7,316 bases of DNA. Source: a bacterium. Lineage in GTDB: Bacteria > Bacillota_I > Bacilli_A > RF39 > UBA660. Shown here in pieces: positions 1 through 5,424 of the stretch (position 1 is its first letter; every line of letters begins with the position of its first letter). The notes beneath the pieces were generated by a model. That model ran no database searches. It saw only the letters and a program-made list of their open reading frames with translations, and had not been told where the DNA came from. Location of the stretch: contig JAQXHT010000037.1 in assembly GCA_029007415.1 (NCBI GenBank), forward strand, positions 1 through 7,316, read 5' to 3'. A program made the translations under genes and the position numbers.

Positions 1-96
1 GCAATAGCAAAGTTGATGCTTCAAGGAAAAGAATCATTGGATAAAATAGTAAAATATACAGGCTTAAGTATAAATCAGTTAAATACATTACTTTAG
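1..96 (+). CDS. 3' end of an unidentified gene (5' part outside the window)
   Basis: Frame 1 is open from the first base to TAG at 94-96 and gives 31 residues, beginning AIAKLMLQGK and ending with TGLSINQLNTLL. The short amphipathic C-terminus, with an 'A.ML..G..L..I...TGLS..QL..L' pattern, resembles the tail of Rpn/PD-(D/E)XK-type recombination-promoting nucleases (transposase_31 relatives). Such tails occur in many helix-turn-helix-like proteins, and 31 residues are too few to decide. A clear hairpin terminator follows at 115-139, which supports this being a real gene end. The identity is a guess; the coding status is fairly secure. Confidence 0.6.
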   Translation, partial: AIAKLMLQGKESLDKIVKYTGLSINQLNTLL

Positions 97-114
97 TTGA
101 TTGTTTAACTAAAT

Positions 115-139
115 AAAGAGATGAACAATCTCTTTTTTT
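115..139 (+). terminator. Rho-independent terminator after the partial first gene
   Basis: An 8-bp perfect stem, AAAGAGAT (115-122) with ATCTCTTT (128-135), encloses the 5-nt loop GAACA and runs into a T tract ending at 139. It starts 19 nt after the stop at 94-96 and separates that gene from spoIIIAH. Confidence 0.8.
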
Positions 140-152
140 GCTGAAAATTAAT

Positions 153-181
153 ACATACCTAAAACTATTGGAACATATAAT
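153..181 (+). promoter_or_regulatory. Candidate sigma-E-type promoter of spoIIIAH
   Basis: CATATAAT at 174-181 differs by one base from the sigma-E -10 consensus CATACAAT. Fourteen nt upstream, 153-159 (ACATACC) keeps the central ATA of the sigma-E -35 element but only about four of its seven positions. The expected start near 188 would give a leader of only about 17 nt, with the ribosome site at its very 5' end. In B. subtilis the spoIIIA operon is sigma-E dependent, so the assignment fits biologically. The sequence match alone is modest. Confidence 0.4.
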
Positions 182-204
182 GTACTGATTGAGGAGGCTA
201 TTAT

Positions 205-705
205 ATGATAAAGAAACAGAATTTGTGGTTTTTAACACTGTTTAGTTTAATTCTAGTGCTTAGTGTTTACTATATTACTATGCCGAATGATTTGTTAGTA
301 GCAAAAAATGCAGCTACTGTTAAAAAAACAACTAATAAAGAAGAAACAACAGTAAAAGAAAGCAATAACTTAACTGCACTTAGAGTAAGTAAGGAAGAAG
401 AACGTGAAGAAGAAAAAAGTGACTTGAAGAAAACAATGACTAAAGAAGATGCTACAACAGAAGAGAAAAATAATGCATATGAACAATTAAAATATCTAAA
501 TGAAGTAGAAGGAACCGAAGAAAAACTAGAAAAGAAAATAAAAGAAAAATATAGTCTTTCTAGCTTTGTTAAAATAGATAATAGTGAGATTAAAGTAGTA
601 GCAGTAGCTAAGAAACATGATACTGCCCTTGCTAACAATATAATGCGTTTAGTACAGGAAGAGTTTAAGCAAAAGAAAAACATTACTGTTAAATTTGAAA
701 AGTAA
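205..705 (+). CDS. spoIIIAH: Stage III sporulation protein AH-like protein (SpoIIIAH)
   Basis: This 166-aa protein begins MIKKQNLWFL and continues with a single hydrophobic segment (residues 8-24, ending SVYYI). The start closely resembles B. subtilis SpoIIIAH (KKQTVWLLT...LSVYYI). A Lys/Glu/Thr-rich linker (about 30-70) leads to a C-terminal alpha/beta domain (about 75-166) corresponding to the EscJ/PrgK-like ring-building fold. In the known system SpoIIIAH sits in the outer forespore membrane on the mother-cell side and binds forespore SpoIIQ to form the feeding-tube channel. The protein is shorter than the roughly 218-aa B. subtilis homologue, mostly in the linker. The ATG has a strong GAGGAGG site at 191-197. 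It stands alone: the rest of the spoIIIA operon (AA-AG) is not next to it, and terminators lie on both sides. The family assignment is firm; function in this organism is inferred. Confidence 0.9.
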   Translation: MIKKQNLWFLTLFSLILVLSVYYITMPNDLLVAKNAATVKKTTNKEETTVKESNNLTALRVSKEEEREEEKSDLKKTMTKEDATTEEKNNAYEQLKYLNEVEGTEEKLEKKIKEKYSLSSFVKIDNSEIKVVAVAKKHDTALANNIMRLVQEEFKQKKNITVKFEK

Positions 706-707
706 CT

Positions 708-739
708 AGGATTTTACCCACAACAAAAATCCTTTTTTT
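708..739 (+). terminator. Rho-independent terminator after spoIIIAH
   Basis: AGGATTTT (708-715) pairs with AAAATCCT (726-733) around a 10-nt loop, followed by T's through 739. It begins two bases after the spoIIIAH stop. The loop and 3' arm also contain the candidate sigma-K -35 region of gerE, so terminator and promoter overlap. Confidence 0.75.
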
Positions 740-748
740 CATATGATA
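719..748 (+). promoter_or_regulatory. Candidate sigma-K promoter of gerE
   Basis: CATATGATA at 740-748 matches the sigma-K -10 consensus CATAnnnTA exactly. CACA at 719-722 matches the mACm -35 element, and the spacer is 17 nt, as expected. gerE is transcribed by sigma-K in B. subtilis, so the right motif stands in front of the right gene. Transcription would start around 755, about 35 nt before the GTG. The -35 element is short and degenerate, so support depends on the combination of spacing, -10 and gene identity. Confidence 0.45.
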
Positions 749-790
749 CTATGAATAAGTGCAAAGTAAAGAAGGGAAAGGGGATAAAAA

Positions 791-1000
791 GTGGTGTTAA
801 AGAAGATATTAACAGTAAGAGAAAAAGAAGTATTTGAACTATTAATTTTAGGTAAAACAACCAAAGAAATAGCAAAAATTTTAAAAATTAGTGAGAAGAC
901 AGTAAGAAATCATATCTCAAATGTAATGCAAAAATTAGGTGTTAAAGGACGAAGCAGTGCCGTAGTAGAATTGTTAAGACTTCATGAAATTCATCTTTAA
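791..1000 (+). CDS. gerE: GerE, LuxR-type late spore regulator
   Basis: The 69-aa protein is one LuxR/GerE helix-turn-helix domain with no receiver or sensor domain. It matches B. subtilis GerE (74 aa) nearly along its length, including TKEIA, ISEKTVRNHISN, MQKLGVKGRS and AVVELLR. The recognition helix is around residues 36-48. GerE acts in the mother cell after sigma-K, activating late coat genes and repressing some earlier sigma-K genes. Translation starts at GTG 791 (a second GTG follows at 794), preceded by AAAGGGG at 777-783 with 7-nt spacing. The N-terminus is about five residues shorter than the B. subtilis protein. Terminators on both sides and a sigma-K-like promoter make it a single-gene unit. 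The assignment is about as secure as reading by eye allows. Confidence 0.93.
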   Translation: MVLKKILTVREKEVFELLILGKTTKEIAKILKISEKTVRNHISNVMQKLGVKGRSSAVVELLRLHEIHL

Positions 1001-1023
1001 GTACCATAACGGTACTTTTTTTT
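999..1023 (+). terminator. Rho-independent terminator after gerE
   Basis: AAGTACC (999-1005) and GGTACTT (1011-1017) form a perfect 7-bp stem with loop ATAAC and a T tract to 1023. The first two stem bases belong to the gerE stop codon (998-1000). Confidence 0.8.
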
Positions 1024-1032
1024 AAACTTCAT

Positions 1033-1040
1033 CATAAAAT
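1033..1040 (+). promoter_or_regulatory. Possible sigma-E-type -10 element upstream of gerM
   Basis: CATAAAAT at 1033-1040 is one base from the sigma-E -10 consensus CATACAAT. The expected -35 position falls in the T-rich 3' arm and tail of the gerE terminator and matches poorly. The ribosome site AGGTGA follows at 1046-1051. It could equally be a chance A+T motif. Confidence 0.25.
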
Positions 1041-1055
1041 TTACTAGGTGATTTT

Positions 1056-2003
1056 ATGCTAAGACGGAAAGCTTTAAGAAAAATATTTATTACAACAATG
1101 AGTCTTTTTATCATAATGACTATTTATACCATACCAGTAGAAAGTAATATGAAAGTAACACCTGTTTCGAAAGAAATAGAATATGTAACATCTCTTGGAA
1201 ATCATTCTATTTACTTACTTGATAATAATAACTACCTTGTAAAAATGAAAATACTATTAGATAGCAAAGACTTAGTAGAAAATATTAAAATAATTATCAG
1301 TTACTTAACTGAGTCAAATTCCCTAAAATATACGGATTCATTAAAACCAGTTATACCACTTAAAACTAAGTTGAATAATATAACAATAGAAGATAAGAAA
1401 GTAATACTAGATTTTTCTAAAGAGTTTAGAAATGTTTCTTCCAAAATAGAAAAAAGAGAAATAGAAGCCTTAGTTTATAGTTTAACAGAGTTAAAAGATA
1501 TCGAAGAAGTAGAAATAAAAGTAGAAGGTAAGATATATGATACCTATCCTAATAGTAGAGAAAAAATAACTTATCCTTTAAAAAGAAATTTTGGGATTAA
1601 TAAAACTTATCAGTTTACGAAAACAAATGATATTAGTAAAACAGTTATTTACTATTTAGAAGATATTAATGATAACTCATATTATGTACCAGTCACTAAA
1701 TATAAAAATGATTCAAGAGATAAAATAGATATAATAGTAGAGGAATTAACGACAGGTTATATCTATGAACCTAACTTAATGAGCATAGTAAGAGAAGATT
1801 TAACTTTACTTGATAAAAGTATTGAAGATAAAGTAATGACTCTTAACTTTAATGATGCATTATTTGATAGTAATGGAAAAATAAAAGAAGAAGTATTATA
1901 TACGATTGGTTATTCTGTATTTGACAATTATGATGTCAATGTTATTTCTTATCAAGTCAATAATAAAGAAGTAGTAAATCTAGAAAGACAAAAAATGTCA
2001 TAG
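1056..2003 (+). CDS. gerM: GerM-like protein with two GerMN domains
   Basis: This 315-aa protein has a basic N-terminus and one hydrophobic helix (about 10-26), then two copies of the GerMN fold. The first copy (about 50-160) contains IEDKKVILDFSKEF and IEALVYSLTEL. The second (about 197-305) follows the linking motif YYVPVTKY and contains VMTLNFNDALF. This two-domain layout is that of B. subtilis GerM, needed for sporulation and cortex hydrolysis on germination and reported to help assemble the SpoIIIA-SpoIIQ channel. That links it functionally to spoIIIAH two genes upstream. There is no cysteine anywhere, so the lipoprotein anchor of Bacillus GerM is absent and the N-terminal helix must be an uncleaved anchor or ordinary signal. 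ATG 1056 has AGGTGA at 1046-1051. The domain call is firm; the exact role is inferred. Confidence 0.85.
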   Translation: MLRRKALRKIFITTMSLFIIMTIYTIPVESNMKVTPVSKEIEYVTSLGNHSIYLLDNNNYLVKMKILLDSKDLVENIKIIISYLTESNSLKYTDSLKPVIPLKTKLNNITIEDKKVILDFSKEFRNVSSKIEKREIEALVYSLTELKDIEEVEIKVEGKIYDTYPNSREKITYPLKRNFGINKTYQFTKTNDISKTVIYYLEDINDNSYYVPVTKYKNDSRDKIDIIVEELTTGYIYEPNLMSIVREDLTLLDKSIEDKVMTLNFNDALFDSNGKIKEEVLYTIGYSVFDNYDVNVISYQVNNKEVVNLERQKMS

Positions 2004-2018
2004 CTTATTGCCATTTTT
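1991..2018 (+). terminator. Weak hairpin at the end of gerM
   Basis: AAAAATG (1991-1997) can pair with CATTTTT (2012-2018), with two further pairs inside one mismatch and a loop containing the stop codon. The stem has only one G-C pair at its core and uses its own T's as tail, so it is a poor terminator. It overlaps the -35 element of the next gene. Confidence 0.3.
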
Positions 2019-2037
2019 CTAACCAATATGGTATACT
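2008..2037 (+). promoter_or_regulatory. Sigma-A promoter with extended -10 for the TasA-like gene
   Basis: TTGCCA (2008-2013, 5/6 to consensus), an 18-nt spacer and TATACT (2032-2037, 5/6) are combined with TG at 2029-2030, giving a TGnTATACT extended -10. The predicted start is near 2044, just before the AAGGTGG ribosome site at 2046-2052. The leader is therefore only about 16 nt. Confidence 0.65.
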
Positions 2038-2059
2038 TTCATTGTAAGGTGGTTATATA

Positions 2060-2608
2060 ATGGAAGAGTTGAAAAGTAAAAATCGTATTTTACTAGTATT
2101 AATTTTAGCCTTTTTAATTGTTATTGTTGCATTTTCTGTTTCAATTTTTTCTTTCACAAAAAGAGGAACAAAAGATAATATCATCAACTTTGGTAGTTTA
2201 GCATTAACATTAAGTGAAGGAACAGAAATAAGTCTTTCTGATACTTATCCAATGACGGATAGTGAGGGATTAGCTCTTACAGGCTATTCTTTTACCTTGG
2301 AAAACAAAGGAACCGCTAATGCTACTTATAGTATCTATCTAGATAATGTAGCTGTTGATACTGCTGATACAAAACTAGATGATAAATATATTAAATATGC
2401 TTTAGTTAAAAATGATAGTACAGCAACAGCTAAATACTTAACAAGTCTAGGTAATGACAAAGCAAGAGCTATTGATACAGGAGTACTAAATAGTGGAACA
2501 AAAAATACTTATAATTTAAAATTATGGGTTACAGCAGACATAAATGGTGATATTGCTAATCAAGTTTGGAAAGGAAAACTTAGAATTACAGGAGAACAGG
2601 TTCATTAG
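2060..2608 (+). CDS. TasA/CalY-like secreted or surface-anchored protein
   Basis: The 182-aa protein has a short charged start (MEELKSKNR), a strong hydrophobic helix (about 9-32) and an all-beta ectodomain rich in Thr, Asn, Asp and Lys with no cysteine. The segment FGSLALTLSEG (about 44-54), then YPMTDSEG, then GYSFTLENKGTANATYSIYLDN (75-96) resembles TasA/camelysin (CalY, peptidase M73-like) proteins, which form the fibres of Bacillus biofilm matrix. The C-terminal part (KLWVTADINGD, VWKGKLRITG) fits the closing strands of that jelly-roll-like fold. No typical A-x-A signal-peptidase site is visible after the helix, so it may stay anchored. No SipW-type signal peptidase gene is adjacent. It has its own promoter and terminator. 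Family membership is inferred from pattern only, so it should be treated as probable, and its function here as unknown. Confidence 0.7.
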   Translation: MEELKSKNRILLVLILAFLIVIVAFSVSIFSFTKRGTKDNIINFGSLALTLSEGTEISLSDTYPMTDSEGLALTGYSFTLENKGTANATYSIYLDNVAVDTADTKLDDKYIKYALVKNDSTATAKYLTSLGNDKARAIDTGVLNSGTKNTYNLKLWVTADINGDIANQVWKGKLRITGEQVH

Positions 2609-2620
2609 AACTTGTTTTTT
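2595..2620 (+). terminator. Rho-independent terminator after the TasA-like gene
   Basis: AACAGGTTC (2595-2603) pairs with GAACTTGTT (2608-2616), nine pairs including one G-U, around the 4-nt loop ATTA. T's run to 2620. The left arm lies in the last codons of the gene and the stop is at 2606-2608. Confidence 0.8.
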
Positions 2621-2660
2621 AGACTAATTAACTTTATCAATCTTAACAAACTTCATACTT

Positions 2661-2666
2661 TATAAT
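2661..2666 (+). promoter_or_regulatory. Possible -10 element before the rhodanese gene
   Basis: A perfect TATAAT lies at 2661-2666, but I find no credible -35 at 16-18 nt. The ribosome site begins at the very next base, which would put the expected start inside it. The overlapping CATACTTTA (2654-2662) fits a sigma-K -10, but no AC lies at the right -35 distance. Either could be coincidental in such A+T-rich DNA. Confidence 0.25.
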
Positions 2667-2677
2667 AGGTGAGAAGT

Positions 2678-2956
2678 ATGAACGAAATATCAATTAAAAC
2701 ACTTAATAATTTATCTAGTCTTAACCTAATAGACATAAGAAGAAATTATTTGTATGTAAGAGGAAGTCTTAAAGGAGCAATTAATATACCTTATCCAATC
2801 TTAAGAGAATATCCAGAGAAATACTTATTAAAAGATGAAATCTATTACTTATTCTGTGAAAGCGGAATAGAAAGTAAAAGATTAGCTGATTATTTAACAA
2901 AATTGGGATTCAATGTATTTAGTATTAAAGAAGGGTATCAAGAAATGAAATATTAA
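2678..2956 (+). CDS. Single-domain rhodanese-like protein
   Basis: Starting at ATG 2678 this is a 92-aa rhodanese domain. The family marks are LIDIRR (17-22), the GSLKGAINIPY stretch (29-39) and YLFCESGIESKRLADYLTKLGF (57-78) with the candidate sulfur-carrying Cys60. Rhodaneses move sulfane sulfur or act in redox and signalling roles; one-domain forms like this are cytosolic. The active loop reads CESGIES, whereas the usual loop is C-x-x-G-x-R-S, so the conserved Arg is Glu and substrate choice may differ. An in-frame GTG at 2669 lies inside the AGGTGAG ribosome site (2667-2673) and is not used as the start. I saw no clear terminator after it; RmuC begins 47 nt downstream with its own promoter. 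The partner is unknown. Confidence 0.85.
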   Translation: MNEISIKTLNNLSSLNLIDIRRNYLYVRGSLKGAINIPYPILREYPEKYLLKDEIYYLFCESGIESKRLADYLTKLGFNVFSIKEGYQEMKY

Positions 2957-2985
2957 TTGAATAAAAAATATTTGTAATATATAAT
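2957..2985 (+). promoter_or_regulatory. Sigma-A promoter of rmuC
   Basis: TTGAAT (2957-2962, 4/6) is followed after exactly 17 nt by a perfect TATAAT (2980-2985). The predicted start near 2992 coincides with the 5' end of the AAGGTGAT ribosome site (2992-2999), giving a leader of about 12 nt. Confidence 0.55.
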
Positions 2986-3003
2986 TTAGTTAAGGTGATA
3001 AAA

Positions 3004-4080
3004 ATGGATTACATAATAATTGGACTATTAATAGTAAATTTAATCTTATTAGTTATAAGTTTGATGAAAAATATCAATGAGCGAGAAATAACTACTAGAT
3101 TACAAGCTTTAGAAATAAATACAATGAAGGAGTTACAAACTTTTAAAGACGATTTAAATGATAGTCTTCATAAAGATTTTGAACATTTAAATAACCAAGT
3201 AGAAAGAAGACTTCTAGCTATTAATGAACAAGTTAATTTACGACTTGATCAAAATTTTGAAAAGACTAATAAAACCTTTACTAATGTAGTAGAACGACTT
3301 AGTAAAATAGATGAAGCCCAAAAGAAGATAGATGGTTTATCTAGCGATATTATTTCTTTACAAAGTGTACTTACTGATAAGAAAGCAAGAGGTATTTATG
3401 GTGAAATTCATCTTAAACATCTAATGAGTAATATTTTTGGGGAGAAGAATGATAAAATCTACAAGCTTCAATATCCTCTTCCTAATAATACAATAGTTGA
3501 TTGTATTTTGTTTGCACCATCACCTTTGGGAACTATTGGTATTGATTCTAAATTTCCTCTAGAAAACTACCAAAGAATGGTTGATAAAGACTTAACTAAA
3601 GAAGAAAGATTAATAGCAGAGAGAAATTTTAAGATTGATGTGAAAAGACATATTGATGCGATTAGTAGTAAATATATAATAGAAGGAGTAACTGCTAATC
3701 AAGCAATTATGTTTCTTCCAGCAGAAGCAATATTTGCTGAAATCAATGCTTATCATCAAGACTTGATTGACTATGCTTATAAAAAACGAGTGTTCATAAC
3801 ATCACCAACTACTTTAATATCTACTTTAACAGTTATTCAAATGATACTTAAAAATATTGAAAAAGATAAATACACCTCTATTATTCATGAAGAGTTAAAT
3901 AAATTAGGTTTGGAATTTGCTAGATATAGAGAACGTTGGGATAAGTTATCGCGTAGTATTCAAGCTGTTAATAAAGATGTAGAAAATGTATCAGTTACTA
4001 CTGATAAAATAACTAGAAAGTTTACAGCCATTAACCAAGTAGATATAAAAGCTTTAAAAGAAGAGAAGGAAGAAGTCTAA
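3004..4080 (+). CDS. rmuC: RmuC family protein (DNA recombination protein)
   Basis: The 358-aa protein has an N-terminal membrane helix (about 3-20), a long heptad-like coiled coil (about 25-125) and a C-terminal RmuC domain. Family marks are KKARGIYGEIHLKHLM (126-141), VDCILF (165-170) and IGIDSKFPLENYQRM (178-192). E134, D181 and K183 occupy the acidic and lysine positions expected for the PD-(D/E)XK-like nuclease core. RmuC restrains recombination at inverted repeats in E. coli; the mechanism is not settled. The length is within the usual range for Gram-positive forms. An in-frame GTG at 2995 lies inside the ribosome site, so ATG 3004 is chosen. It is monocistronic, with its own promoter and a strong terminator that overlaps its stop codon. 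Confidence 0.9.
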   Translation: MDYIIIGLLIVNLILLVISLMKNINEREITTRLQALEINTMKELQTFKDDLNDSLHKDFEHLNNQVERRLLAINEQVNLRLDQNFEKTNKTFTNVVERLSKIDEAQKKIDGLSSDIISLQSVLTDKKARGIYGEIHLKHLMSNIFGEKNDKIYKLQYPLPNNTIVDCILFAPSPLGTIGIDSKFPLENYQRMVDKDLTKEERLIAERNFKIDVKRHIDAISSKYIIEGVTANQAIMFLPAEAIFAEINAYHQDLIDYAYKKRVFITSPTTLISTLTVIQMILKNIEKDKYTSIIHEELNKLGLEFARYRERWDKLSRSIQAVNKDVENVSVTTDKITRKFTAINQVDIKALKEEKEEV

Positions 4081-4098
4081 TTAGATTTGTTCCTTTTT
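4066..4098 (+). terminator. Rho-independent terminator after rmuC
   Basis: A long stem pairs 4066-4079 with 4082-4095: 14 positions with one G-G mismatch and one G-U. It closes over a tiny AATT loop and is followed by T's to 4098. It spans the rmuC stop codon at 4078-4080. Confidence 0.8.
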
Positions 4099-4141
4099 GA
4101 GAGCTATAAATAATAAATATTTGCCTCATTTTAATTTTTTC

Positions 4142-4169
4142 TTGACATAATATAAGTAATAGATATAAT
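4142..4169 (+). promoter_or_regulatory. Consensus sigma-A promoter of the ATPase-TOPRIM cassette
   Basis: A perfect TTGACA (4142-4147), a 16-nt spacer and a perfect TATAAT (4164-4169) make this the strongest promoter in the window by eye. The expected start is near 4176, leaving a leader of about 90 nt before ATG 4267, far longer than the leaders of the other genes here. Two more TATAAT boxes lie downstream (4223-4228 and 4239-4244) without well-placed -35 boxes. Confidence 0.75.
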
Positions 4170-4172
4170 AAG

Positions 4173-4219
4173 TGTAAAAAAAGTACCAATTATGTATAAA
4201 AAAAAGTAATTTTTTTACA
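4173..4219 (+). repeat. Inverted repeat in the leader of the ATPase-TOPRIM cassette
   Basis: The 13-nt arm at 4173-4185 (TGTAAAAAAAGTA) is matched at 12 of 13 positions by the reverse complement of 4207-4219 (TAATTTTTTTACA). The arms flank 21 nt. The left arm straddles the predicted transcription start, so it could be an operator or the stem of a leader hairpin. No T tract of terminator type follows. Because the core is a 7-nt A run against a 7-nt T run, chance pairing in A+T-rich DNA is a real alternative. Confidence 0.4.
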
Positions 4220-4266
4220 TTTTATAATGCTTTTGAATTATAATAAAAGTAGGAGGTAATGTTATT

Positions 4267-5424
4267 ATGCTAACAAGTATAACGCTAAAAGATTACACAA
4301 CATTTATTAAAGAAAGAACATTTGATTTCAAAGCAACAAATTATAAAATTTTGGAAGAGACTAATGTAGGAGAAGATAGGGTATTAAAAGGTGCATTGTT
4401 TATTGGTGAAAATGCTTCTGGCAAAACCCAGGCTTTAAAAGCAATTAAATTGTTATTAGATTTATTATTAGGTAACTCTGAACAAAACTTTATTGCAAAA
4501 AAGTCGTTATATACTAAAGGTACTAAGTTTAGTTTAATTTATACTTTTGATGTTAAAAAAAATATTATAAAGTATGAGGTGACTTTTAATGCTAATTCAA
4601 TTAGTTCTGAAAAACTTTATTTAAATGATGAAATGAAGTTAAATAGATTAAAAGAAAATGGAGAAACATATTTTGGAGAGGAAAAAGAGATAAAGGATGT
4701 TAATGATAATTTGTCATTATTAAAATTAGAATACTATAATACAAGATTTTATAATGATCCAATACTTAATGAATGGTTTGACTTTTTAAAAAATTCTTTA
4801 TATGTAGATTGTATGTCTGGAAGAATAGAATCCTACAATGTTTCAAGATTACAAGAACAGTTAATAAGCAAGTATGCCGAGAAAAATGATGCCAGTAAGT
4901 TAAATCAATTGATGGAAAAGTTAGGTTATAATAGTGAAATAGTATTTACAAAGACTACAGGAAATACTGATAACACTATTATGTTAAGTACTGAAAAATC
5001 TGAGGTCAATCTCAGAAAAAAAGGAACGAAAATTAGTGTTCCGTTGTTATTAGAATCTGTTGGAAATAAAGTTTTTGTTAATTTATTGCTACCTTTTAAT
5101 TATGCAACCAAAAATAATTGTATGATTATAGTAGATGAATTTAGTAGTGGCCTTCATAATGAATTAGAGGAAGCTCTAGTTAGATATTTCTTTAATAATA
5201 GCAAAAATTCCCAACTATTTTTTGCTTCCCATTCGACTAATTTATTAGATACATCTATATTAAGACCAGATCAAATATATTCTTTTGGTTTTGATTCTAA
5301 AGAAGGAACTATTATAAAAAGATTTTCTGATGAAAATCCTAGAGAGTCTCAAAATATTGAAAAAATGTACTTAAATGGAGTGTTTGATGGAATGCCAGAA
5401 TACAATAAAGAACTTAAAGATTAA
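4267..5424 (+). CDS. AAA_15/AAA_21-family ATPase, AbiLi/RloA-like defence ATPase
   Basis: The 385-aa protein has an ABC/OLD-type ATPase layout split by an insertion. Walker A is GENASGKT (47-54). A helical/linker region runs to about 255. LLLESVGNKVFVNLL (260-274) sits where AAA_15 proteins carry their signature-like motif. Walker B is CMIIVDEFSSGLH (285-297, D290 and E291), and FFASHSTNLLD (318-328) is the switch histidine H322. LRPDQIYSF (332-340) and MYLNGVFDGMP (367-377) match the conserved AAA_15 tail. In AbiL, PARIS and OLD-like systems such an ATPase senses infection and controls a TOPRIM nuclease. Here the next gene is a TOPRIM protein overlapping the 3' end, which fits. The start ATG 4267 follows AGGAGG (4251-4256) with a longish 10-nt spacing. 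All ATPase motifs look intact, so it should be active. The exact system name remains inference. Confidence 0.85.
   Translation: MLTSITLKDYTTFIKERTFDFKATNYKILEETNVGEDRVLKGALFIGENASGKTQALKAIKLLLDLLLGNSEQNFIAKKSLYTKGTKFSLIYTFDVKKNIIKYEVTFNANSISSEKLYLNDEMKLNRLKENGETYFGEEKEIKDVNDNLSLLKLEYYNTRFYNDPILNEWFDFLKNSLYVDCMSGRIESYNVSRLQEQLISKYAEKNDASKLNQLMEKLGYNSEIVFTKTTGNTDNTIMLSTEKSEVNLRKKGTKISVPLLLESVGNKVFVNLLLPFNYATKNNCMIIVDEFSSGLHNELEEALVRYFFNNSKNSQLFFASHSTNLLDTSILRPDQIYSFGFDSKEGTIIKRFSDENPRESQNIEKMYLNGVFDGMPEYNKELKD

Noticed and set aside
270..683. A 137-codon open frame on the - strand opposite spoIIIAH
   Set aside because: It is the antisense of a clearly recognised gene. Its Phe/Ser/Leu-rich sequence is what Lys/Glu codons give when read backwards, and no ribosome site supports it.
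2669..2677. GTG 2669 as the rhodanese start
   Set aside because: The GTG is part of the AGGTGAG ribosome site that serves ATG 2678.
2995..3003. GTG 2995 as the rmuC start
   Set aside because: The GTG is part of the AAGGTGAT ribosome site that serves ATG 3004.
4220..4244. TATAAT boxes at 4223-4228 and 4239-4244 as further promoters
   Set aside because: No -35 box lies at 16-18 nt; the nearest, TTTACA at 4214-4219, is 19 nt from the second. Such hexamers are common in DNA this rich in A+T.
5375..5386. ATG 5375 as the TOPRIM gene start
   Set aside because: No ribosome site precedes it within the ATPase coding sequence, whereas GGAG at 5377-5380 is correctly spaced for ATG 5387. It adds only four residues, so the choice has little effect.
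4267..5424. Reading the ATPase as RecF/SMC-type DNA repair or as an ABC transporter subunit
   Set aside because: There is no long coiled coil, no transporter-type LSGGQ signature and no membrane partner. The C-terminal blocks and the TOPRIM neighbour fit the AAA_15 group instead.
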